Assembly (NCBI GenBank): GCA_038529355.1
Contig: JBCBDU010000060.1
Location: 1-13,246 of the forward strand
DNA: 13,246 bases
From: CALBPI01 sp038529355
GTDB taxonomy: Bacteria; Pseudomonadota; Gammaproteobacteria; Steroidobacterales; Woeseiaceae
Direction: 5' to 3'
Of this stretch, positions 8,401 through 13,246 are shown piece after piece. Made by a program: the position numbers and the translations under genes. How positions within the stretch are numbered: the stretch's first letter is position 1; every line of letters starts with the position of its first letter. The notes under the pieces were generated by a model, which saw nothing but the letters and a program-made list of their open reading frames with translations, searched no databases and was not told the DNA's origin.

Positions 8401-8592
8401 CGTTATACGGATGACTACAATCGACTGGATCTGAAAGTGCGTTACAAGCTGATTGATAACGTCGACGTAACTTTCGAAGTGCAAAACATGCTCGATGAAG
8501 CGCGTATCGATGATCGTGCCATTCCGGGTAACACATATCAGGCGTTATCGTTCGGACCGCGCTTCTTCCTGGGCGCAAGAGCCAAACTGTAG
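5434..8592 (+). CDS. TonB-dependent outer-membrane receptor, large carbohydrate-receptor type
   Basis: 1052 residues from ATG 5434. Residues about 1-58 form an extended N-terminal region ending in a signal peptide with likely cleavage at AVHA|QE. A TonB-box-like EEIVVTG (72-78) is followed by a plug domain with SIGEAIETITG, a conserved VRGLG and the VNGRE strand. The rest is a beta-barrel ending in FFLGARAKL. Layout and length match the Xanthomonas/Caulobacter-type receptors (TIGR01782-like) that import plant or algal oligosaccharides with TonB/ExbB/ExbD energy. Four cysteines fall as two close pairs (281/299 and 601/640) in what should be extracellular loops. The barrel ends in Leu rather than the usual aromatic residue. 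The gene is coupled to the lipoprotein upstream, so both probably handle the same glycan. The substrate is not shown by the sequence, and alginate is a guess from the neighbours. A longer frame upstream overlaps the lipoprotein and has no ribosome site. Confidence 0.93.
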   Translation: MLFLKTPKTSVRNTQDNASSTMSKTNQTNAFRHLLSRQRANPVLAASLALFAGTAVHAQETGDAEDTVDAIEEIVVTGTRRTVQRSIELKRNSVQIVDGLSADEIGDIPALSIGEAIETITGATSHVENGGATEISVRGLGPFLGTTVVNGREATNGGGNRAVNFSIFPAELFNKVAIHKTQSAEYIEGAVSGQIHLDTKKPLDYGKRLLQGTIKMAHNADESDINGGQDLGSRVTVAYIDQFEFDNGFRWGLSLGLQARDETNPEQEYQTTSGGGRLEACELTSFDSNALPTDTIGRCHDGTAGVSNDEIQDLIDANPNYNSVADIPFAYIPRDHRYRQNVTDDEREAIFGSFQFQPNDRMDITFDFQYSERDQRELRKDLQFSTTQEDISALTSNPATGIVTSSVSETNIISFTTDFQRLERYEGYGVNFNFDVTDNLTLSLDYAKSATDRKEIDTELRLGATDNNLLGGNGDDFTVQLDVNQGAGAAIATILDDGGNGFEVTDPSYFNARNRGRIRARKITRDNALDAFRADLEWRRDDAKIFAVKTGARLSSMEYLSLGGLRNRPGQSLFEDEDLVTPNGVADNAVTDAVLANVLACADQSFPESNFLDNVRDSELITNVSSGTAVSQYATFDFQCAANAWLANYGGLAGIQFQQGIENSTNDVTEDTLALYAQADYALEIAGYPVRGNFGLRWVDTDITSVGYRGLITVEEFEEGFVVTEAPTDNGFETDTQESGYDKLLPSVTVIVDLKEDLVLRGGVFRGMSRPDPNAYGNGRVVQENDLGSAFSTLSEAVNGIGATGNPFLEPIMSNNVDLGLEWYPNADTIVAGALYWKRFNGAFENVAQLETFNLDGNLVQGLVETTQISDDESTLKGFELSVAHSFTYLPGFWSGFGAKFSYNYADSNFEFEDQQGGDGVNFAVDQTTGAVTATPLIGILPPANLFGLSEHVTSTQLFWSNKKWNIQALYRTRSNYFQQFARDTQGRIRYTDDYNRLDLKVRYKLIDNVDVTFEVQNMLDEARIDDRAIPGNTYQALSFGPRFFLGARAKL

Positions 8593-8607
8593 AGCTGCGA
8601 GCAGCGG

Positions 8608-8629
8608 CGATCTGCGCTTAAGCAGATCG
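8608..8629 (+). terminator. Hairpin just after the receptor gene, possible terminator without a T-run
   Basis: CGATCTGC, a 6-base loop and GCAGATCG form a perfect 8-bp stem 15 bases after the receptor stop. No T-run follows, so it is not a classic intrinsic terminator. It could stabilise the 3' end of the operon mRNA or act together with the larger hairpin downstream. Confidence 0.42.
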
Positions 8630-8653
8630 GATATGCCGCGGTTGAACGGGTAT

Positions 8654-8703
8654 GCGGTGGATATGTCAGGCGACTGTAAAGGCGGCGCCGACGTATCCAC
8701 CGC
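8654..8703. other. Strong 50-base hairpin in the receptor-acnB gap
   Basis: The arms 8654-8667 and 8690-8703 pair over 14 bases, with ten perfect outer pairs, one G-U pair and three more. After a bulged A, GGCG (8669-8672) can pair with CGCC (8686-8689), closing a 13-base loop. No T-run follows. It may be a transcript-end structure, a REP-like element or a small structured RNA, and the sequence alone does not decide which. Confidence 0.55.
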
Positions 8704-8844
8704 GATTCGAAGCAATCCGTTAACTGCCTGGCTATATCGACCATCCCACCAATTTTGAGCTATCGCCCGAGTCGCGTGACGGTATTTCGCATGCCTATAG
8801 CTGCTATTTCGGTGGGCTAACGCCATAAACAAGCCGCCTCCGGC

Positions 8845-8853
8845 TGATATAAT
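8845..8853 (+). promoter_or_regulatory. acnB promoter, extended -10
   Basis: TGATATAAT carries a perfect TATAAT (8848-8853) with the TG of an extended -10 one base upstream. No good -35 is present at the expected distance, as is common for extended -10 promoters. The predicted start near 8860 gives a leader of about 47 bases. A small inverted repeat AGCCG-4-CGGCT at 8832-8845 sits in the spacer and could be an operator. Confidence 0.7.
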
Positions 8854-8906
8854 CGCCTCAATGGGACAACACAAGTCTGGTTCGCCAAGCGACCGGAGGG
8901 ACACAC

Positions 8907-11669
8907 ATGAGCTTATATTCAAATTATCTGGCCGAGATCGACAGCCGCAAAGCGCAGGGCCTTAGCCCAAAACCGATCGAAGACGCCGCATTGGTTGCCG
9001 AACTGGTCGAACAGATCAAGCAAGCGGACCACGAGCACCGCGCGGACTCACTGCACTTTTTCATCTACAACACGCTGCCGGGCACGACCAGTGCTGCTGG
9101 CGAGAAGGCGCAGTTCCTGAAGTCGATCATTCTGGGTGAGTCTACCGTCGAAGAGATCTCGCCGACGTTCGCCTTTGAGCTGCTCTCTCACATGAAAGGT
9201 GGCCCTTCAGTTGAGGTGTTGCTGGATCTCGCGCTCGGTGATGATGCGGCGATCGCAACGCAGGCTGCTGGAGTACTTAAGACACAGGTGTTTCTGTACG
9301 AGGCGGACACCGATCGACTCGAGGCGGCGTACAAGGCTGGCCATGCGATCGCGCGTGAACTGCTCGAAGGCTACGCCCAAGCCGAGTTCTTTACGCAATT
9401 ACCGGATGTCGATGATGCTGTGAAAGTGGTGACCTATGTAGCCGCTATTGGCGATGTCTCGACCGATTTGCTCTCGCCGGGTAATCAGGCGCATTCACGC
9501 TCGGATCGCGAGTTGCACGGCAAGTGCCTGATAGACGAGGCTGCGCAGGGGAAGATTCAGGCGCTCAAGGAGCAGCACCCCGACAAGCAGGTCATGCTGG
9601 TCGCCGAGAAGGGCACGATGGGTGTTGGCTCTTCACGGATGTCTGGCGTTAACAACGTCGCGCTGTGGACAGGCAAGCAGGCGAGCCCGTACGTGCCGTT
9701 CATCAACATTGCGCCGATTGTTGCTGGCACCAATGGTATTTCGCCGATTTTCCTGACCACGGTTGGTGTGACGGGCGGCATTGGTCTTGATCTGAAGAAC
9801 TGGGTCAAGAAACTCGACGCAGCTGGCAATCCGGTCATCGGCGATGATGGTGATCCGGAGCTGGAGCAGCTGTTCAAGGTGGACACCGGCACGGTGCTGA
9901 CGATCAGCCTGAAAGACAAGAAACTCTACAACGAAGACGGCAGCAAAGAGCTCAGCGATATTTCTTCGGCACTGACGCCGCAAAAGCTCGAGTTCATTCG
10001 CGCCCAAGGCAGCTACGCGGTCGTATTTGGTAAAAAACTGCAGACGATCGCGGCAGGCATTCTTGGCATCGACGTCCCGCAGGTGTATGCGGCCTCGAAA
10101 GAAATCTCGCACGAAGGTCAGGGATTGACTGCTGTCGAAAAGATCTTCAATCGCAATGCCGTTGGCGTAACGCCGGGCAAGGTCTTGCATGCCGGCTCGG
10201 ACGTGCGCGTGAAAGTGAACATCGTCGGCTCGCAGGACACGACGGGCCTGATGACATCGCAGGAACTGGAGATGATGGCGGCGACGATCATTTCGCCAAC
10301 CGTCGATGGAGCTTATCAGTCCGGTTGCCACACGGCTTCGGTCTGGGACACCAAAGCGCAGAGGAACATTCCGAAGTTGATGAGCTTCATGAATAAGTTC
10401 GGTTTGATTACTGCGCGCGATCCCGAGGATAAGTATCCGCCGATGACGGACGTCATTCACAAGGTGTTGAACGATCTGACGGTTGACGACTGGGCGATTA
10501 TCATCGGCGGCGACTCGCATACGCGTATGTCGAAAGGCGTTGCGTTCGGCGCCGACTCGGGCACAGTCGGTCTTGCATTGGCGACCGGCGAGGCGACGAT
10601 GCCGATTCCCGAATCCGTCAAGGTGACGTTCAAGGGCACGCTGAAAGACCACATGGATTTCCGTGATGTCGTGCACGCAACCCAGGCGCAGATGTTGAAA
10701 CAGTTCGGGGACAACATCTTCCAGGGCAAGATCATCGAAGTGCACATTGGTACGCTGCTCTCTGACCAGGCGTTCACGTTCACAGACTGGACAGCTGAGA
10801 TGAAAGCGAAGGCGTCAATCTGTATTTCGCAGGATGAGACGCTGATTGAATCGCTGGAGATTGCCAAGGGTCGCATCCAGATCATGATCGACAAGGGTAT
10901 GGATAACCACAAGCAAGTGCTGCAGGGTTTGATCGACAAGGCCGAGAGCCGCATCGCTGACATCCGCTCGGGCGCAAACCCTGCGTTGCGACCGGACGAC
11001 GACGCCAAATACACAGCTGAGTTCGTCGTCGATCTGGATCAGATCGTGGAACCAATGATCGCCGATCCGGACGTCAACAATGACGACGTCTCCAAGCGCT
11101 ATACGCACGACACCATTCGACCCATCTCGTACTACGAAGGCACGAAGCAAGTCGATCTTGGTTTCGTTGGTTCGTGCATGGTGCACAAAGGCGATATGAA
11201 AATCATTTCGCAGATGCTGAAGAACCTCGAATCGCAGGATGGTCACATCGAGTTTAAGGCACCGCTGGTGGTTGCGCCGCCGACGTACAACATCGTCGAT
11301 GAGTTGAAGGCTGAGGGCGACTGGGAGGTGCTGCGCAAATACGCCGGCTTCGAATTCGATGACGATGCACCGAAGAATGCAGCGCGCACAAAGTACGAGA
11401 ACATGATGTACCTCGAGCGCCCCGGCTGTAATTTGTGCATGGGCAATCAGGAAAAGGCCGAGAAGGGCGACACCGTCATGGCGACGTCAACGCGTCTGTT
11501 CCAGGGCCGCGTCGTGGAGGACTCCAGCGAGAAAAAAGGTGAGTCGTTACTCGCATCGACACCGGTCGTCGTGCTGTCAACGATCCTTGGCCGCACGCCC
11601 AACCTCGATGAGTACGAAGCAGCCGTGAAGGGCATTAACCTGACGAAGTACGCGCCGCCGCGTTTGTAA
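8907..11669 (+). CDS. acnB: Aconitate hydratase B (bifunctional aconitase / 2-methylisocitrate dehydratase)
   Basis: 920 residues, preceded by GGAGG seven bases before the ATG. It interconverts citrate and isocitrate in the cytoplasmic TCA cycle and, as an AcnB, can act on 2-methylisocitrate. The order is that of AcnB: an N-terminal HEAT-like region, then the swivel domain (GVGSSRMS near 239-246), then domains 1-3. The [4Fe-4S] ligands are Cys757 (GSCM), Cys841 and Cys844 (PGCNLCMGN), equivalent to Cys710, Cys769 and Cys772 of E. coli AcnB. GGDSHTR (534-540) and GCHTAS around Cys474 are also conserved. E. coli AcnB has 865 residues. This protein is about 55 longer, and its N-terminus (SRKAQGL...PKPI, then FFIYNTLPGTTSAAG) matches the form I know from Bacteroidota rather than the E. 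coli form. It has its own promoter and a terminator-like hairpin downstream, so it is probably transcribed alone. Confidence 0.96.
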   Translation: MSLYSNYLAEIDSRKAQGLSPKPIEDAALVAELVEQIKQADHEHRADSLHFFIYNTLPGTTSAAGEKAQFLKSIILGESTVEEISPTFAFELLSHMKGGPSVEVLLDLALGDDAAIATQAAGVLKTQVFLYEADTDRLEAAYKAGHAIARELLEGYAQAEFFTQLPDVDDAVKVVTYVAAIGDVSTDLLSPGNQAHSRSDRELHGKCLIDEAAQGKIQALKEQHPDKQVMLVAEKGTMGVGSSRMSGVNNVALWTGKQASPYVPFINIAPIVAGTNGISPIFLTTVGVTGGIGLDLKNWVKKLDAAGNPVIGDDGDPELEQLFKVDTGTVLTISLKDKKLYNEDGSKELSDISSALTPQKLEFIRAQGSYAVVFGKKLQTIAAGILGIDVPQVYAASKEISHEGQGLTAVEKIFNRNAVGVTPGKVLHAGSDVRVKVNIVGSQDTTGLMTSQELEMMAATIISPTVDGAYQSGCHTASVWDTKAQRNIPKLMSFMNKFGLITARDPEDKYPPMTDVIHKVLNDLTVDDWAIIIGGDSHTRMSKGVAFGADSGTVGLALATGEATMPIPESVKVTFKGTLKDHMDFRDVVHATQAQMLKQFGDNIFQGKIIEVHIGTLLSDQAFTFTDWTAEMKAKASICISQDETLIESLEIAKGRIQIMIDKGMDNHKQVLQGLIDKAESRIADIRSGANPALRPDDDAKYTAEFVVDLDQIVEPMIADPDVNNDDVSKRYTHDTIRPISYYEGTKQVDLGFVGSCMVHKGDMKIISQMLKNLESQDGHIEFKAPLVVAPPTYNIVDELKAEGDWEVLRKYAGFEFDDDAPKNAARTKYENMMYLERPGCNLCMGNQEKAEKGDTVMATSTRLFQGRVVEDSSEKKGESLLASTPVVVLSTILGRTPNLDEYEAAVKGINLTKYAPPRL

Positions 11670-12030
11670 GTGCCGCGATAGGCTCGTGCGATGAGTCAGC
11701 CGAAATGCAGGTATGACTGTCGCCGGGCGGCATCTCAGTTGGAAATCAATTAGGCAGTCTGTTTTCCCGCATCCTCCAAAAGGGTGCGGGATCACCGTCT
11801 TTGTCTTGCTTGGTACCGCTTAGACGCTCACTTGCCGCGCGTTCTATAAGTTGTTCGTCCGACTACTTTTCCATCACGCTGAGCCGTTCAGCTGATCGCA
11901 ATAGTCGATCTAATTTGGGATCGGAAACGTTATCAGGGAAATTCTGCGGCAGCGATGCTGATAATTGTTCGACGACGTTCAATGCCCGTCGCCACGAACG
12001 AAATAGTGTCCATCGTACGAAATCGTCGTT
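11670..12030. other. Convergent intergenic region between acnB and the phosphatase gene
   Basis: These 361 bases lie between two convergent genes. A terminator-like hairpin is at 11766-11790. The remainder has no convincing gene. On the minus strand the phosphatase frame stays open after its stop for 55 codons (to TAG at 11863-11865) and then for another 38 codons, with protein-like composition but no ATG at the head. On the plus strand an overlapping frame looks Arg/Ser-rich and spurious. Confidence 0.5.
11766..11790 (+). terminator. Probable terminator of acnB
   Basis: CCCGCATCCT, a 5-base loop and AGGGTGCGGG form a 10-bp GC-rich stem with one G-U pair, about 97 bases after the acnB stop. 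The tail is only moderately T-rich (ATCACCGTCTTTGTCTTG), so termination may be partial. It lies between convergent genes and could insulate both. Confidence 0.6.
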
Positions 12031-13158
12031 TCATTCGTTCAGGTGCATCTCGCTCGCACGCTCCAACTGGCGTATGCGGTACTGTAAGTTATTCACATCC
12101 GGCTCGATCTCGTCGATCGCGCGATAGTACGCAAGCAAGTCGGCGTACGAGGTTGGTAGTGCAACGCGCTGACCGCGCTGCACGGTAAACGCCTTGCCGT
12201 TCTCGATCAGTACGCTCGCCAGATGCCCGCCATAGTGCGCTGCGATACCGCTGTCCGCAGCAACCACGCGCCCGTCGTAGCGCGGTACGATGGTGCCGAA
12301 GCCCGGCGTGTGACCCACTATGATGCGATCCACTTCGAAGCGTTTCAGTAGCGCATCGACGTGCTCGGTGATCTCCGGCAATTCTTCCCCGAGAGACAGC
12401 CCGCGATACCACAGCGGGCCGTCTTCGTCTTCAATGACCGGTAACGCGGCAGCAGCGGGTGTCGCCAGTTCGGTGCGCACTGTTTCGTTGATACGCTGCA
12501 GTGACCAGTCGATGTAATCGGGACTGAGACCACCGTGCACGAACAAGTTGCGATTGATCCGCACGACGGTATTGTGACTGCGTACCCACGCGCCGAACGG
12601 ACCTTGCGGATGCCAGTGCTGTCGATGCTCGACGTAGCCCAGCGGATGCGCGGTGAGCCACTGCTCGCGAAACGCAGGATCAATGACGACATCAGGTTCC
12701 TGCGCGATCAAAAAGTCGACAAGCTGAGCATAGTAGTCCTCACGCAGGCGATCGGACTTGCGGCTCGTCAGCGCCTCGTACTCGCCGGGGTGCACGTAGC
12801 GCAGATCACCGATCATGTTCATGACTTCATGATTGCCAATCAATACATGCACCTTGCCGCCGGACTTGTTCGCCTGCACCTCGAGCTTCATCAGGTGTTC
12901 GATGATTTTCGCTGTATCGGGTCCTCGATCGGGTACGTCACCGAGCTGCACGAAGTGCGTGGCACCAGCGCTCCAGCGACCCCGCTTGTCAACGACGCCG
13001 GCTTGTTGCAAGACCGTGATGTAGTTGTCGTAGTCGCCGTGCACGTCCGCGATCGCAATAATGCGCTCAACACCTTGCCAGTCTGAGATCCCTGCGTGCG
13101 CGACGAGTGAAGCGGCACCGAGCAGATACAGTAGGACGAGACTGCGCAGCGGCCGCAC
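12031..13158 (-). CDS. Exported PPP-family metallophosphatase, Shewanella-like phosphatase type
   Basis: A calcineurin-like metallophosphatase. Numbering from the upstream in-frame GTG at 13221, the metal-binding motifs are DVHGD (59-63), GDVPDRG (94-100), GNHE (129-132), a VHGG His (229) and GHTP (His304). These give the full two-metal site of PPP phosphatases. GDVPDRG in place of the eukaryotic GDYVDRG, and the overall layout, fit the Shewanella-like branch, which removes phosphate from proteins or small phosphoesters. I chose the GTG at 13156-13158 because it begins a textbook signal peptide (RPLR, then a hydrophobic run, then AHA|G), giving about 375 residues and a periplasmic or envelope location. 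The ribosome site there is weak. The frame is open to the window edge, so starts at 13221 (GTG) or beyond remain possible. Those would add a 12-residue periodic sequence from the 36-bp tandem repeat. Confidence 0.88.
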   Translation of the reverse strand: MRPLRSLVLLYLLGAASLVAHAGISDWQGVERIIAIADVHGDYDNYITVLQQAGVVDKRGRWSAGATHFVQLGDVPDRGPDTAKIIEHLMKLEVQANKSGGKVHVLIGNHEVMNMIGDLRYVHPGEYEALTSRKSDRLREDYYAQLVDFLIAQEPDVVIDPAFREQWLTAHPLGYVEHRQHWHPQGPFGAWVRSHNTVVRINRNLFVHGGLSPDYIDWSLQRINETVRTELATPAAAALPVIEDEDGPLWYRGLSLGEELPEITEHVDALLKRFEVDRIIVGHTPGFGTIVPRYDGRVVAADSGIAAHYGGHLASVLIENGKAFTVQRGQRVALPTSYADLLAYYRAIDEIEPDVNNLQYRIRQLERASEMHLNE

Positions 13159-13160
13159 GG

Positions 13161-13246
13161 CGATCTGTTGCGCGAGACCGCACGACCGTGGCAGGACGAT
13201 CTGTTGCGCGAGACGGCACACCCGTAACAGAACGATCCATCGCGCG
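13161..13246. repeat. 36-bp tandem repeat at the phosphatase start (2 copies plus a partial third)
   Basis: Copies run 13161-13196 and 13197-13232, matching in 30 of 36 bases, with a shared CGATCTGTTGCGCGAGAC start. A partial third copy (CGATC...CGCG) begins at 13233 and meets the window edge. The length is a multiple of three, so in the phosphatase frame it would encode a 12-residue periodic sequence with LAQQI in each copy. It directly abuts the preferred GTG start. Confidence 0.82.

Larger units (their letters stand above)
8593..8906. other. Intergenic region between receptor and acnB
   Basis: These 314 bases hold two hairpins near the receptor end (8608-8629, 8654-8703) and the acnB promoter near the right end. 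The part between about 8704 and 8820 shows nothing I can name. A leftward open frame crosses the region but overlaps both genes and has an unnatural composition, so I do not call it a gene. Confidence 0.6.

Noticed and set aside
8640..8740. Integron attC site suggested by the strong hairpin and nearby GTTAAC
   Set aside because: The flanking sequences do not fit the RYYYAAC and GTTRRRY core sites, and there is no integrase or cassette structure.
8545..8922. Leftward frame of 125 codons across the receptor-acnB gap
   Set aside because: It overlaps both flanking genes and the acnB promoter, has no recognisable domain, and passes through both hairpins.
9633..10745. Leftward frame of 370 codons inside acnB
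   Set aside because: It is His/Arg-rich antisense to a strongly conserved gene, typical of a shadow frame in GC-rich codons.

Overview
The window looks like a chromosomal segment of a gammaproteobacterium, probably marine and able to degrade polysaccharides. The support is a TonB-dependent receptor of the large Xanthomonas/Caulobacter carbohydrate-receptor type, two outer-membrane lipoproteins with sugar-binding-type modules, Gram-negative export signals, and a moderately GC-rich base composition. The genus cannot be read from the sequence. There are no tRNA or rRNA genes, no CRISPR array, and no transposase or integrase.

Layout. (1) 1-636, minus: the first 212 codons of a lipoprotein with a Pro-rich linker and an F5/8 type C (discoidin-like) module. 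It runs off the left edge. The last visible residues resemble the lead-in to PL7 alginate lyase domains, but the catalytic part is outside the window. (2) 637-1148: a divergent control region with a perfect 17-bp palindrome of the GntR/FadR-subfamily operator type and one good and one weak variant nearer the leftward gene. (3) 1149-5432, plus: a 1427-residue surface lipoprotein with an Ig-like domain, an uncharacterised domain, two VCBS-type domains and four copies of a ~215-residue beta-rich module. (4) 5434-8592, plus: a 1052-residue TonB-dependent receptor that begins one base after the lipoprotein stop, so the two are almost certainly one translationally coupled operon. (5) 8593-8906: two hairpins, then an extended -10 promoter. 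(6) 8907-11669, plus: aconitase B in the long, ~920-residue form that I associate with Bacteroidota. (7) 11670-12030: a terminator-like hairpin and otherwise little. (8) 12031 to about 13158, minus: an exported PPP-family phosphatase resembling Shewanella-like phosphatases, with a 36-bp tandem repeat over its start region.

How it may work. The left half reads as a compact polysaccharide-utilisation locus. A surface lipoprotein displays repeated glycan-binding-type modules, its coupled TonB receptor imports the oligosaccharide, and the divergent F5/8 lipoprotein is probably the cell-surface depolymerase. The shared operators suggest induction by a uronate-type metabolite, and alginate is the best guess. 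This resembles the Bacteroidota SusC/SusD logic, but the SusD position is filled by an unrelated giant modular lipoprotein. That pairing is the most interesting feature of the window. The right half (acnB and the phosphatase) looks like ordinary chromosomal genes.
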